From the NCBI GenBank assembly GCA_913776825.1, contig CAJYPV010000028.1, positions 124,001 through 188,000 on the forward strand: DNA of 64,000 nt, read 5' to 3'. The DNA is from Burkholderiaceae bacterium. GTDB lineage: Bacteria; Pseudomonadota; Gammaproteobacteria; Burkholderiales; Burkholderiaceae_C. Shown here one piece after another: positions 1-9,195 of the stretch; the first letter of the stretch is position 1, and each line of letters begins with the position of its first letter. Position numbers and translations under genes: made by a program. The notes under the pieces were generated by a model. That model saw nothing but the letters and a program-made list of their open reading frames with translations, did no database searches and had not been told where the DNA came from.

Positions 1-326
1 GCCATCACCACATCGACCGCATCGCCGCCTGCATCCGTCCAGCGGTAGGTCTCCGGGGCGACCTTCTCGCCCAGCGAGCGGGTCAGCTTGATCAGGTCGA
101 CCAGCTTCATGCCGGCATGCAGACGGGACTGCAGCATGACCGCGCTGGAGACATGGCCCAGCGGCGATTCATTGGCGGTGCGCATCACCTTCATCAACTG
201 CGTGAACTGCAGCAGCAGGTAGAAGACCACGCCGGACAGCGCCACGATCGCGCCCTTCCAGCCGAAGAATGCGGTGCCGGCCACGAAGGCGGCGAGGGTC
301 AGGACGATGCCGAAATACTTGTTCAT
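1..326 (-). CDS. Small membrane protein of unknown function, C-terminus cut by window edge
   Basis: Reading leftward from an ATG at 326 gives an open frame that runs off the window edge, so only the first 108 or so residues are seen. Residues 5 to 45 are hydrophobic and look like one or two membrane segments. A soluble, mixed-charge region follows (around residues 50 to 108) with no catalytic motif that I recognise. It lies upstream of, and convergent in sense with, nothing on the left; radA ends 240 bases to its right on the same strand. Small proteins of this layout occur beside radA in other Burkholderiales as far as I recall, but I cannot assign a function. Confidence 0.65.
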   Translation of the reverse strand, partial: MNKYFGIVLTLAAFVAGTAFFGWKGAIVALSGVVFYLLLQFTQLMKVMRTANESPLGHVSSAVMLQSRLHAGMKLVDLIKLTRSLGEKVAPETYRWTDAGGDAVDVVM

Positions 327-567
327 GGATGAGGTGCCGCCACGGCGGGCATGGGATCTCGGAAGGTGATCGTCGCAACCGCCGAGCGGCTGCAGGCGCT
401 GGGTCGATCGACCATCGGCCTGTCGTCAAGCCGATCGGTGAGCCGCTGCGACCGGTATTGTCACGGCAGCGCGCGAACGTGGCATGTGGGTATTGCGCAG
501 GCGCCGACGCCGGACGAGCGAGACAGGCCGGCCCCGTCCCCGCGCCGGCCGTCCCATGGGCGCCGGC

Positions 568-1929
568 TCACATGCCGCGCAGGATCTCGATCGCGTCCTC
601 GATCCGCGCCACCGAGTGCACCGTCAGTCCGGGGATCGGTTTCTTGGGCGCATTCGCCTGCGGCACCACGGCCACCGAGAAGCCCAGCTTGGCCGCTTCC
701 TTCAGCCGCTCCTGACCCCGTGGCGCAGGCCGGACCTCGCCCGCCAGGCCGACTTCGCCGAATGCGATGAAGCCCTTGGGCAGCGGCTTGCCGCGCAGCG
801 AGCTCTGGATGGCCAGCAGCACGGCCAGGTCGGCCGCGGGCTCACTGATGCGCACGCCGCCGACCGCGTTCACGAAGACGTCCTGATCCATCGTCGCCAC
901 GCCGGCATGGCGGTGCAGCACCGCCAGCAGCATCGCCAGACGATCGCGCTCCAGGCCGACCGACAGCCGCCGCGGGCTCGGCCCGCCGCTGTCCACCAGC
1001 GCCTGCAGCTCCACCAGCAACGGACGGGTGCCTTCCAGCGTGACCAGCACGCAGGAACCGGGCACCGGCTCGCCGTGGGTGGACAGGAAAATCGCGCTTG
1101 GATTGGTGACGCCCTTCAGCCCCTTCTCGGTCATCGCGAAGACGCCGATCTCATTGACCGCGCCGAAGCGGTTCTTGATCGCCCGGACCAGGCGATAACT
1201 GCTGTGGGTGTCGCCCTCGAAATACAGCACCGTGTCGACGATGTGTTCCAGCACCCGCGGCCCGGCCAGCGCGCCTTCCTTGGTGACATGGCCGACCAGC
1301 ACGATGGCGCAGCCGCTGGCTTTGGCGGTGCGGGTCAGCTGCGCGGCGCACTCGCGCACCTGGGCGACCGAGCCCGGCGCGGAACTGAGCTGCTCGGAGT
1401 AAAGCGTCTGGATGGAGTCGATCACGCAGAAGCGGGGCTGCTCGACTTCAATGGTGGCGAGGATCTTCTCCAGGCCGATTTCGGCCAGCACGCGCACCTG
1501 ACTGCCGTCCAGGCTGAGCCGGCGAGCGCGCATCGCGACTTGGGCGCCGGACTCTTCCCCGGTGACATACAGCACCTTCATCTGGCGCGAGAGCGCGTCC
1601 ACCGCCTGCAGCAGCAGCGTCGACTTGCCGATGCCCGGATCGCCGCCGATCAGCACCACGCCGCCGCTGACGATTCCGCCGCCCAGCACCCGGTCCAGTT
1701 CTTCCAGCGAGGTGGGCGTGCGGTCCACATCGCGGGCCTCGATCTCGGACAAGGTGGCCACCGGCTGGCTCTTCGCCAGCGCCTGGTAGCGGTTCTTGCC
1801 ACCGGCGGGCGCCTCGGCGACGGTCTCGCTCAAGGTGTTCCAGGCGCCGCAGGCGGGGCAGCGGCCCAGCCATTTGGCGCTCGTGGCGCCGCATTCAGAA
1901 CAGACGTAATGGGTTTTGGGAGAGGCCAT
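568..1929 (-). CDS. radA: DNA repair protein RadA
   Basis: RadA is a RecA-like ATPase that promotes branch migration of recombination intermediates. The 453-residue length is normal for the family. All hallmarks are visible: a four-cysteine zinc finger at the N-terminus (C10, C13, C24, C27), a Walker A motif GGDPGIGKST at about 95-104, the RadA-specific KNRFG motif at 252-256, and a C-terminal Lon-protease-like domain that ends in the usual way. The start at 1929 places the zinc finger at the expected distance from the N-terminus. The gene stands alone on the minus strand between two membrane proteins. Nothing is odd about it. Confidence 0.97.
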   Translation of the reverse strand: MASPKTHYVCSECGATSAKWLGRCPACGAWNTLSETVAEAPAGGKNRYQALAKSQPVATLSEIEARDVDRTPTSLEELDRVLGGGIVSGGVVLIGGDPGIGKSTLLLQAVDALSRQMKVLYVTGEESGAQVAMRARRLSLDGSQVRVLAEIGLEKILATIEVEQPRFCVIDSIQTLYSEQLSSAPGSVAQVRECAAQLTRTAKASGCAIVLVGHVTKEGALAGPRVLEHIVDTVLYFEGDTHSSYRLVRAIKNRFGAVNEIGVFAMTEKGLKGVTNPSAIFLSTHGEPVPGSCVLVTLEGTRPLLVELQALVDSGGPSPRRLSVGLERDRLAMLLAVLHRHAGVATMDQDVFVNAVGGVRISEPAADLAVLLAIQSSLRGKPLPKGFIAFGEVGLAGEVRPAPRGQERLKEAAKLGFSVAVVPQANAPKKPIPGLTVHSVARIEDAIEILRGM

Positions 1930-1951
1930 GGGCGGGATTGTCGCCGCCCGG

Positions 1952-2839
1952 TCACTTGATCCGGATCAGGTGCCAGGCATGCGGCAAGGAGTCGGCCGCT
2001 GGAATCCAGTGGTCGATCGCTGCGCCCAGCAGCACGCCGACCACGAACAGCCCGAGCGCGCCGGCCCAGGTGTGGCGAATCGCGCAGCGCCACCAGCCTT
2101 CCTCGCTCAGGCGGCGCCAGGCCAGGCCGCCCGCGACGCCGGCCAGTGCCACCTCGACCGCGACCGCCAGCAGCACCTCCACCCCGAACAGCGCGAACAC
2201 GCCGGCGCTCAAGGCCAGCACGATGCCCACGATCACCAGCAGCGGCACCGCCACGATCGCGCCTTCGTCCATCGCGCCCAGCGCCTCGCCGGCCGCGCCC
2301 ATCGTCTTGCCCGCCGCACCGGCGGTCTCGGCGACGTCCGACAGCGTCACCCCATCCGCCAGCGCCGGGCCGGAGAACTCCCCACTGGCGCCGCCGCCAC
2401 CGAAGTTACCGCCGCCACCCGCTCGCAGCGGCGGGATCCGGCTGATGCGGCTCAGATGGCCCGCGCCGTCGGCCAGCATCTCGGCGGCGTCCACGGCATC
2501 CAGCGCATCGGGAAGGTCCGGCGCATCGCGGCGTAGCAAGGTGCCGGCCCACAGCCGCAGCACGGCCAGATAAAGCAGATAGCCCGCCGGCAGCAGCACC
2601 GCATAGCGCCAGGCGAGGGACTCCAAGCCCAGCGCGCGCAAGCCCGCGCCGCCCAGCATCAGCACCCCCAGCCAGATCAGCGCGATCAGGAAGACATGCA
2701 GCCGCAGCCAGCGGGTGCGGCGCAGTCGCGTCCGGAGCGCATCGATGGACTCGCGCCGCCAGCGCTCTCGCAGCAGTGGCGACAGCGGTCGCTGGCCAGT
2801 TCGGGATGCTCGGGAAGGGGAGGCGGACGGGCGGTTCAT
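1952..2839 (-). CDS. Hypothetical multi-pass membrane protein
   Basis: 295 residues. An arginine- and serine-rich N-terminal 40 residues precede two membrane segments (about 45-95). A Gly/Ala-rich soluble stretch follows (about 135-195), including a GGGGNFGGGG run typical of a flexible linker. Three further hydrophobic segments lie at about 195-285. No enzymatic motif is visible. It sits 22 bases upstream of radA on the same strand, so the two may be co-transcribed. I do not recognise the family; the glycine-rich loop between membrane blocks is the only distinctive feature. Confidence 0.7.
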   Translation of the reverse strand: MNRPSASPSRASRTGQRPLSPLLRERWRRESIDALRTRLRRTRWLRLHVFLIALIWLGVLMLGGAGLRALGLESLAWRYAVLLPAGYLLYLAVLRLWAGTLLRRDAPDLPDALDAVDAAEMLADGAGHLSRISRIPPLRAGGGGNFGGGGASGEFSGPALADGVTLSDVAETAGAAGKTMGAAGEALGAMDEGAIVAVPLLVIVGIVLALSAGVFALFGVEVLLAVAVEVALAGVAGGLAWRRLSEEGWWRCAIRHTWAGALGLFVVGVLLGAAIDHWIPAADSLPHAWHLIRIK

Positions 2840-3077
2840 GGCCCGGCAGCATAGAGGCGCGACCGCCGTTGCGGCAGGCTTTCCCCGTCGATTCCCCCAT
2901 CAGAAGGAGCCGTTCGCGCCCGGAGTTCTCACTCGGGCCCGGGATGGGATCGTTCGCGCATCGCCCCGCTGTGGTGCGGCCGCATCCGATTGCAACGAAT
3001 CGTCCCAGGCGTCGAGGATGACCTTCGCTGCCGACGAGGCCGCGTGCTACAACGCCTGCTCCTGAAGGAGTGGAATC

Positions 3078-3707
3078 ATGGAGTTTTCAGTCTGGCTGCA
3101 GTTTTTCGCGGCCTCCTGGGCCATCAGCCTGTCACCAGGCGCGGGCGCCATCGCCGCCATGAGCGCCGGACTGAATCACGGCTTCAAGCGCGGCTACTTC
3201 ATGACCTTCGGGCTGATCCTGGGCATCCTCACCCAGATCGTGCTGGTCGGCGCCGGCCTGGGCGCCGTGATCGCCGCCTCGGAGCAGGCCTATCTGGTGG
3301 TGAAGTGGGCCGGCGTGGCCTACCTCGTCTACCTGGGCATCCAGCAATGGCGCGCGCCCGGCAAGCCGCTGGTGGCGCAACAGGCCGAAGGCGTGCAGGT
3401 CAGCCGACGCCAGATGGTGCTGCGCGGCTGGGGCATCAATGCGGTCAATCCCAAGGGCACGGTCTTCCTGCTGGCGGTGGTGCCGCAGTTCCTGGATCTG
3501 CAGCATGGCCTCGCGCCTCAATACGGCGTGATTGCCGCCACCCTGGCCTTCACCGATGCCGTCGTGATGGCGGGTTACACCGCGCTGGCGGCCCGAGTGC
3601 TGTCCGCGCTGCGTTCCGAAGCCCATCTGAAGGCGATCAACCGGGTGTTCGGATCGCTGTTCGTGGCGGCGGGCGCCTTGCTGGCGACCTTCAAGCGCAG
3701 CGTCTGA
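3078..3707 (+). CDS. LysE/RhtB-family amino acid exporter
   Basis: A 209-residue inner-membrane protein with six hydrophobic segments and the family N-terminal signature SLSPGAGAIAAMSAG at about residues 19-33, equivalent to the SPGP motif of LysE/RhtB exporters. The family exports amino acids such as threonine, homoserine or lysine; the substrate here cannot be read from sequence. An AAGGAG ribosome-binding site lies just ahead of the ATG and fixes the start. A perfect inverted repeat downstream (3800-3821) is a likely terminator separating it from the next transporter. Confidence 0.9.
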   Translation: MEFSVWLQFFAASWAISLSPGAGAIAAMSAGLNHGFKRGYFMTFGLILGILTQIVLVGAGLGAVIAASEQAYLVVKWAGVAYLVYLGIQQWRAPGKPLVAQQAEGVQVSRRQMVLRGWGINAVNPKGTVFLLAVVPQFLDLQHGLAPQYGVIAATLAFTDAVVMAGYTALAARVLSALRSEAHLKAINRVFGSLFVAAGALLATFKRSV

Positions 3708-3799
3708 GCGACGCGGGCAACTCGGGCGGTGCGGGTCACGCCGGCGCAGAAGACGCCGGCCCGCGCAACGCGACCTCGCTCATCCCCACCTGATTCGAT

Positions 3800-3821
3800 G
3801 AGGCCGCCCGCGGGCGGCCTC
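3800..3821 (+). terminator. Perfect 22-base palindrome, probable terminator
   Basis: Two 11-base arms (GAGGCCGCCCG and its exact complement) with no loop, followed by GGTGTTCCTT. It lies between the LysE-family gene and the EamA gene, both on the plus strand. The downstream T-content is modest, so the call rests mainly on the stem. Confidence 0.6.
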
Positions 3822-3877
3822 GGTGTTCCTTCCCTGTCCTCCTTCTGACGCGACGCCCACGGCGCCGCGCCTCGACG

Positions 3878-4759
3878 ATGTCCAAAGTTTCCGACCGCTG
3901 GCTGTTCTGGGGCCCGACGCTGATCTGGGCCAGCACCTGGCATGTGATCCTCTATCAGCTCGCCTCCGGCGTGCCGGTGCTGAATTCGGTGGGCTGGCGG
4001 TTCGCCCTCGCCGCAGCGCTGTTGGCCGGACTGGCGCGCTGGCAGGGCGAATCCTTGAAGCTGCCGTGGTCGGCGCATGGCCTGATGCTGGCGACCGGCA
4101 TCGTGCAATACAGCGGCAACTACTACTCCGTCTATGAAGCGGAGCGCCACATCCCGACCGGACTGGTGGCGGTGCTGTTCTGCCTGATGGTGTTCGGCAA
4201 TGCGCTGTCGGGCCGGGTGTTCTTCGGCCAGCGCGTGTCGGCGCGGTTCCTCGGCGCGTCGGCCGGCGGCGTGCTGGGCGTGGTGATGATCTTCTGGCCG
4301 GAGATCGCCGCCACCGGCGCTCGCCCGACGGCGGCTTACGGCCTGATGCTCGGTCTGGCGGCGGTGCTGGCGGCCTGCATCGGCAATGTGCTGACGCTCA
4401 CCCTGACCCGCCGCGGCCTCGCCCTGGTGCCAGTGCTGGCCTGGAGCATGGGCTACGGCGCGGTGTTCCTGCTGCTGATGTCGGTGGTCACCGGCCAGGG
4501 CCTGCATTTCGCCTGGCAGCCGAGCTACATCGCCAGCCTGCTTTACCTGTCGGTGTTCGGCTCGGTGGTGGCCTTCGTCCTGTACTTCAAGCTGGCTCAG
4601 CGCCAGGGCACGGCGCGCGCCGCGCTGACGGGCGTCGTGATTCCGGTCATCGCGCTGGCGATCTCGGCGATGCTGGAAGGCTGGCAGCCGACCGCGCTCT
4701 CGCTGGCCGGCATGGCGCTCTGTCTGGGCAGCATCTACCTGGCGACGCGTCAGCGCTGA
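3878..4759 (+). CDS. EamA/DMT-family transporter
   Basis: A 293-residue protein with about ten hydrophobic helices arranged as two EamA repeats, the standard drug/metabolite transporter layout. The first repeat begins with WGPTLIWASTWHVILYQLAS at about residues 10-29, and the protein ends in a short basic tail. Substrates of these permeases range from amino acids to sugars and drugs and cannot be predicted here. It follows the LysE-family exporter after a terminator-like palindrome and is probably transcribed separately. Confidence 0.88.
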   Translation: MSKVSDRWLFWGPTLIWASTWHVILYQLASGVPVLNSVGWRFALAAALLAGLARWQGESLKLPWSAHGLMLATGIVQYSGNYYSVYEAERHIPTGLVAVLFCLMVFGNALSGRVFFGQRVSARFLGASAGGVLGVVMIFWPEIAATGARPTAAYGLMLGLAAVLAACIGNVLTLTLTRRGLALVPVLAWSMGYGAVFLLLMSVVTGQGLHFAWQPSYIASLLYLSVFGSVVAFVLYFKLAQRQGTARAALTGVVIPVIALAISAMLEGWQPTALSLAGMALCLGSIYLATRQR

Positions 4760-4837
4760 TCGGCGGCGAGGTAGGTGGGCTGCGCCGCTGGCGTCGGGAA
4801 GACGCGAGCGGCCCGGAGGCCCGGCCGGCGGATGCGG

Positions 4838-5611
4838 CTATCGGTGCTTGGTCCAGCCAATCTCGCTGGCGGTCAGTGCGCCGATGACGGTCTCCTTCAT
4901 CCCGTTCGGGATGCGCGAGGTGGCCGGTTTGGTCGGCACCCGGCCGGCCATCAGCTCCGCCTTGTCCTGCGGCAGCAGCGGCGATTGATAGGGCTCGGCA
5001 TAGCCGTCCGGCGCGATCGGCTGCAGCGTGAACGGGTCGTACTTGTCGCTGGCGCCGAAGGTGTGCAGGGTTTCATGGGCGACGACCACCTGATTCGGCC
5101 CCTGCTGCGCCTTGTGGGCAAACAGATGCACCAGTCCCAGCCGTCCTTTTTCCAGTCCGATGGAATGGGGCAGGGCGCCGCTGTAGGTGGGCGGGTGATA
5201 CATCAGGAACATCTTCACATCCGGAATCGGTGAGCTGGCCGGCGTGTGCCGCCAGGCCCAACAGCGCATGCGCAGGCTCCAGACGATCGCGCTGGCGATG
5301 CCGCGGTCGCGCGGCACGGCCGGCGGCAGCGCCTGCACGCGACCGCCCAGCACGATGCGGATCGGCTGGTCCAGGCCCAGCTGATAACGCGCGGCCTGCT
5401 GACGGAAGTAGGGCTCCAGCTCGGCGAACGCGCTGGCGTCCAGGCGCTGGAGGTAATCCTCGGTCACCGCGTCGCCGGCGGCATTGATCGGATAGAGCGT
5501 GACCACCTGCGTCCGGTGCCAGGATTGCGATTGCCAGCGGTTGTAGAGCGTGGTGCCCGCGACCGTCGCGAGAATCGCCAGCAGGATCAGGATGCGGATC
5601 GCCTTGAACAT
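4838..5611 (-). CDS. Membrane-anchored metzincin-like metallopeptidase, putative
   Basis: A longer frame reaches 5722. I take the internal ATG at 5611 because it has a GAAGAAG site just upstream and starts directly with a basic residue and a hydrophobic anchor (residues 4-23). The resulting 257-residue protein would be secreted or anchored in the inner membrane facing the periplasm. It carries HETLHTFGASD at 179-189, an exact HExxHxxGxxD pattern as found in snapalysin-like metzincins (H179, H183 and D189 as zinc ligands, E180 as base). An ELMAGR segment further on could be the Met-turn. Outside this motif I recognise no homology, so protease activity is inferred. It stands alone between convergent and divergent neighbours. 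Confidence 0.65.
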   Translation of the reverse strand: MFKAIRILILLAILATVAGTTLYNRWQSQSWHRTQVVTLYPINAAGDAVTEDYLQRLDASAFAELEPYFRQQAARYQLGLDQPIRIVLGGRVQALPPAVPRDRGIASAIVWSLRMRCWAWRHTPASSPIPDVKMFLMYHPPTYSGALPHSIGLEKGRLGLVHLFAHKAQQGPNQVVVAHETLHTFGASDKYDPFTLQPIAPDGYAEPYQSPLLPQDKAELMAGRVPTKPATSRIPNGMKETVIGALTASEIGWTKHR

Positions 5612-5830
5612 GGTTACTTCTTCCTCGAACTCGGCCGCACGGTAGCGCAGGCGATCTCGAGGGATCCGTTCACCGGATGTCAGTCTTGTGTCCAGACCTT
5701 GCACCGGCCTGGACGGTGCCATCGCGGCGTGATACTTCTCACGAATCGGACCCGTCCACAGGGTGTCGCGGCGCGGTCGCCCCCTTCAAGCAAGGGGGGC
5801 GCGAATTCAACCTCCGCGCCACACCGTGGG

Positions 5831-6238
5831 CTACAGATCGCGCACCTTGCCGCGTCCGGCCTTGATGTCGCCGCGCAGGCTCTTGCCCGCCAGACGGCGC
5901 TGCTGCGAGCCGTGGGTCGGCCGGGTCGGGCGACGGACCTTGGGCGTGTGGGCCACGCTCTGGGCCAGCGCGATCAGGCGGGCGATCGCATCGGCCCGGT
6001 TCTGTTCCTGGCTGCGCGACTCCTGGGCCTTGATGACGACCACGCCCTCGGCGGTGATGCGCTGGTCGGACAGCGCCAGCAAGCGCTCCTTGATGACGGC
6101 CGGCAGGGTCGAGCGCCGGATGTCGAAGCGCAGATGCACCGCGCTGCTGACCTTGTTGACGTTCTGCCCGCCCGGTCCGCTGGCGCGGATGGCGCTGACC
6201 TCGATTTCCCAGTCTGCGGGCGACCAGTTCAACAGCAT
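5831..6238 (-). CDS. arfB: Alternative ribosome-rescue factor ArfB (YaeJ)
   Basis: A 135-residue peptidyl-tRNA hydrolase that releases nascent chains from ribosomes stalled without a stop codon. It has the release-factor catalytic loop GPGGQNVNK with GGQ at 23-25, no codon-recognition domain, and a basic C-terminal tail (KSLRGDIKAGRGKVRDL) of the kind that enters the empty mRNA channel. Length and layout match ArfB well. It lies 91 bases downstream of alr on the same strand, separated by a strong hairpin. Confidence 0.95.
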   Translation of the reverse strand: MLLNWSPADWEIEVSAIRASGPGGQNVNKVSSAVHLRFDIRRSTLPAVIKERLLALSDQRITAEGVVVIKAQESRSQEQNRADAIARLIALAQSVAHTPKVRRPTRPTHGSQQRRLAGKSLRGDIKAGRGKVRDL

Positions 6239-6255
6239 GGCGGGCGCTCAGGACA

Positions 6256-6299
6256 GCGGGTGCCGCAGCGCCGCCGGGCGCGCCCGGTGCGGCGCCCGC
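6256..6299 (-). terminator. Long GC hairpin between alr and arfB
   Basis: Twelve-base arms at 6256-6267 and 6288-6299 pair with a single G-U, and the loop itself contains a 14-base palindrome (6274-6287). No U-run follows, so it could be a transcription attenuator or mRNA stabiliser rather than a classical terminator. Confidence 0.4.
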
Positions 6300-6329
6300 G
6301 CACGGACAGGGGCCGAGACCCGCCGATGA

Positions 6330-7433
6330 TCAGCCCAGCGTCTCGACATGCACCGGCACCCGGCGGGCGAGGGCGCACATCAGCTCATAGCCGATGGTGC
6401 CGGCGGCGCGGGCGACTTCATCGATCGGCAGGACGCTGCCATTCGGACCCTGGCCCCAGAGCGTGACCTCGCTGCCCACGCCCGCCTGCGGCAGGGCGCT
6501 GAGGTCGACCGCCAGCATGTCCATCGAGACCCGGCCGACCGTGGTCGTGCGCTGGCCGCTGACCAGCACCGGCGAGCCATGACCGGCATGGCGGGGATAG
6601 CCGTCGGCATAACCGCAGGCCACGGTGCCGATGCGCATCTCTCGATCAGCGACGAAGGTGCTGCCGTAGCCCACGCTCTCGCCGGCGCGCAGCGGCTGCA
6701 CCGCCAGCACCTTGGAGCGCAGCGTCATGGTGGGCTGCAGGTCCCAATGGTGGATGTCGTGTTCGGGGAAATCCGGCGCGCTGCCGTAGGCCATGATGCC
6801 CGGGCGCAGCCAGTCCGCGCGCACGGACGCCTCCTGCGCATGACGTAGCACCGCGGCGCTGTTGCTGAGCGAGCGCTCACCCGGCAGGTCTTCCGTGGCT
6901 TCCTTGAAGACCGCCATCTGATGGGCGATGCCGCGCGGACCGTCGGCGTCCGAGAAATGCGTCATCAGCGTGATCTCGTCCACCTGCGGCAAGGCATTCA
7001 GGCGGGTCCAGGCGGCGCGGAACGCGGTGGGCGTGAAGCCCAGCCGGTTCATGCCGCTGTTGAGCTTGAGGAACACCCGGTGCGGCTCATGGGTCTTGTG
7101 CATGGCCAGCCAGTCGATCTGCTGCTCATGGTGCACCGCATGCCAGAGCTTGAGCCGGGAGCACAGCTCCAGATCGCGGGTCTCGAAACAGCCTTCGAGC
7201 AGCAGGATCGGACCGCGCCAGCCCAGGCTGCGCACGCGCTGGGCTTCGTCCAGATCCAGCAGGGCGAAGCCGTCGGCGCCGCGCATCGCCTCGTAGACGT
7301 GCTCGATGCCATGGCCGTAGGCATTGGCCTTGACGATCGCGAAGACCTGGGCGTCAGGCGCGCAGGCGCGGACGCGGCGAATGTTGTGAGCCAGCGCGGG
7401 CTGGTGGATGAGCGCTTCAATCGGACGGGGCAT
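6330..7433 (-). CDS. alr: Alanine racemase
   Basis: PLP-dependent racemase interconverting L- and D-alanine, supplying D-Ala for cell-wall synthesis or L-Ala for catabolism. From the ATG at 7433 the protein is 367 residues, the usual length; a longer frame to 7550 would add a cysteine- and arginine-rich stretch with no family likeness. The PLP lysine is K35 in [11 protein letters not shown] and the second catalytic residue is Y256 in VGYGSTF. It is divergent from lplT. The window also encodes a DadA-type dehydrogenase about 12 kb away, so a catabolic role (DadX) is possible, but the two are not in one operon. Confidence 0.95.
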   Translation of the reverse strand: MPRPIEALIHQPALAHNIRRVRACAPDAQVFAIVKANAYGHGIEHVYEAMRGADGFALLDLDEAQRVRSLGWRGPILLLEGCFETRDLELCSRLKLWHAVHHEQQIDWLAMHKTHEPHRVFLKLNSGMNRLGFTPTAFRAAWTRLNALPQVDEITLMTHFSDADGPRGIAHQMAVFKEATEDLPGERSLSNSAAVLRHAQEASVRADWLRPGIMAYGSAPDFPEHDIHHWDLQPTMTLRSKVLAVQPLRAGESVGYGSTFVADREMRIGTVACGYADGYPRHAGHGSPVLVSGQRTTTVGRVSMDMLAVDLSALPQAGVGSEVTLWGQGPNGSVLPIDEVARAAGTIGYELMCALARRVPVHVETLG

Positions 7434-7599
7434 GGGCACAGATTGTGCCCTTGTCGAAGTCCCTGCACCCACCCGGGGGAGCCGACGTCCCGACACCCCC
7501 CCATCACAGCACCGATGGCAGGACGGTTTCCACCGAGAATCATTGGGCAATTCACACGGTCAACAGGTCTGGACAAGGTCTGTTACCAAAACAAGCGCG

Positions 7600-7608
7600 T
7601 GCTATAAA
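7600..7608 (+). promoter_or_regulatory. Extended -10 promoter element ahead of lplT
   Basis: TGCTATAAA fits an extended -10 (TGn then TATAAA) and would start transcription about 65 bases before the lplT ATG. No good -35 hexamer is seen at 17 bases (only a weak TGTTAC at 16). The same TGCTATAAACCC string recurs at 10365 in another long intergenic region. Confidence 0.5.
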
Positions 7609-7678
7609 CCCGCCGCAATGCTGCCGACCTCCAAGGACCCAGCAGCACTTTCATCGCAGTTCCAGGTTTGTTGGGTCC

Positions 7679-8956
7679 ATGAAAAAAGGCTTCTACACCA
7701 TCATGTCAGCGCAGTTCTTCAGCTCGCTGGCTGATAACGCGCTGTTCGTGGCCGCCGTGGAAATGCTCCGCACCAACGGCTCGGCCGAATGGCAGCGTGC
7801 CGCCCTGGTGCCCATGTTCGCGTTGTTCTATGTGGTGCTGGCGCCGTTTGTCGGCGCCTTCGCCGACGCGGTGCCCAAAGGCAAGGTCATGTTCATCTCC
7901 AACACCATCAAGGTGGTGGGATGTCTGAGCATGCTGGTGGGCGTGCATCCGCTGATCGCCTACGCCATCGTGGGTCTGGGCGCCGCCGCCTACTCGCCGG
8001 CCAAGTACGGCATCCTGACCGAGCTGCTGCCCCCCTCCCAACTGGTCAAGGCCAACGGCTGGATCGAAGGCCTGACCATCGCCTCCATCATCCTGGGCGC
8101 GGTGTTCGGCGGGCAGTTGCTGGGCGAGCGGGCCTCGTCCGTGCTGCTGGCCTTCGACATGCCGTTCATCGACACCGGCATCGACACCGCACCCGAGGCC
8201 GCCATCGCCTTCATGGTGGTGCTCTATTTCATTGCGGCGCTCTTCAATCTGCGCATTCCGCGCACCGATTCGCCGCTGCAGCCCATCTCCCACAACGCCG
8301 TCGACCTGGTGCGCGAATTCGCCTCCTGCAATTCCCGGCTGTGGAATGACAAGCTGGGCCAGATCTCGCTGGGCATGACGACGCTGTTCTGGGGCGTGTC
8401 CGGCAACATGCGCTACATCGTCTTCGCCTGGGCCGCTGCGGCGCTGGGCTACGGCACGACGCAGGCGTCGGCGCTGGCCGGCGTGGTGGCGATCGGGACC
8501 GCGGTCGGCGCGGTGGTGGCCTCGATGGCGGTGCGGCTGGACCGCGCCACCGGCGTGATTCCGCTGGGCATCGCCATGGGCCTGCTGATGCTGGTGCTGA
8601 ATTTCATCCACGACCTGTGGCTGGCCGTGCCGTTCCTGATCCTGCTGGGCGGGGTGGGCGGCTATCTGGTGGTGCCGATGAATGCGCTGCTGCAGCATCG
8701 TGGGCACAACCTGATGGGCGCGGGCCGGTCGATCGCGGTGCAGAACTTCAACGAGCAGGCCTGCATCCTCGGCCTGGGTGCGCTCTACACCGTGCTGACC
8801 CGCTTCGGCGTCTCGGCCTTCGGCTCGATCACGATCTTCGGTCTGCTGATCGCCGGCACCATGTGGGTGATCGGACGCTGGCACAAAAGCAACCTCGTCC
8901 AGCATCCGCAAGAGCTGGAGCGGTTGCTGTCGATCGCGCGCAGCGACAAGCACTGA
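7679..8956 (+). CDS. lplT: Lysophospholipid transporter LplT
   Basis: A 425-residue major-facilitator protein. The N-terminal sequence MKKGFYTIMSAQFFSSLADN is characteristic of LplT, which flips lysophospholipids into the cytoplasm for re-acylation. About twelve hydrophobic segments are present. The start at 7679 is chosen over an upstream ATG at 7445 because the extra 78 residues are polar and low in family likeness. No acyltransferase partner (aas) adjoins it, unlike in enterobacteria. An extended -10 promoter lies about 70 bases upstream and a stem-loop follows the stop. Confidence 0.9.
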   Translation: MKKGFYTIMSAQFFSSLADNALFVAAVEMLRTNGSAEWQRAALVPMFALFYVVLAPFVGAFADAVPKGKVMFISNTIKVVGCLSMLVGVHPLIAYAIVGLGAAAYSPAKYGILTELLPPSQLVKANGWIEGLTIASIILGAVFGGQLLGERASSVLLAFDMPFIDTGIDTAPEAAIAFMVVLYFIAALFNLRIPRTDSPLQPISHNAVDLVREFASCNSRLWNDKLGQISLGMTTLFWGVSGNMRYIVFAWAAAALGYGTTQASALAGVVAIGTAVGAVVASMAVRLDRATGVIPLGIAMGLLMLVLNFIHDLWLAVPFLILLGGVGGYLVVPMNALLQHRGHNLMGAGRSIAVQNFNEQACILGLGALYTVLTRFGVSAFGSITIFGLLIAGTMWVIGRWHKSNLVQHPQELERLLSIARSDKH

Positions 8957-8970
8957 TCCGTGATGGGCGC

Positions 8971-9002
8971 GGCCCGCCGCGAGTGACGCTCGCGGCCGGG
9001 CC
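8971..9002 (+). terminator. Stem-loop after lplT
   Basis: GGCCCGCCGCGAG pairs with CTCGCGGCCGGGCC across a five-base loop, with one bulged C. It begins 15 bases past the lplT stop. No T-run follows. Confidence 0.5.
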
Positions 9003-9096
9003 CTCACGCCCAGCACGCAGCGGCGCGTCGCTCAGAGCGCGCGCTTGGTCGAATGGGTCTGCGCCGGCTCCCGCGCCCGGTGAGATGGCCGATTCG

Positions 9097-9132
9097 ACGC
9101 GTGTTTCAACGCGTGTTTCAACGCGCGTCTCA
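9097..9132. repeat. Three tandem 12-base units
   Basis: Two identical units ACGCGTGTTTCA are followed by a third with two changes. They lie in the 239-base gap between convergent lplT and the SGNH hydrolase gene. No function is evident. Confidence 0.7.
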
Positions 9133-9195
9133 GCGCTTCGCGCAGCGCGCCTGACCGAACGCGCTGGATGGCACAGCCTGCCCGGCGCGCCAGCC

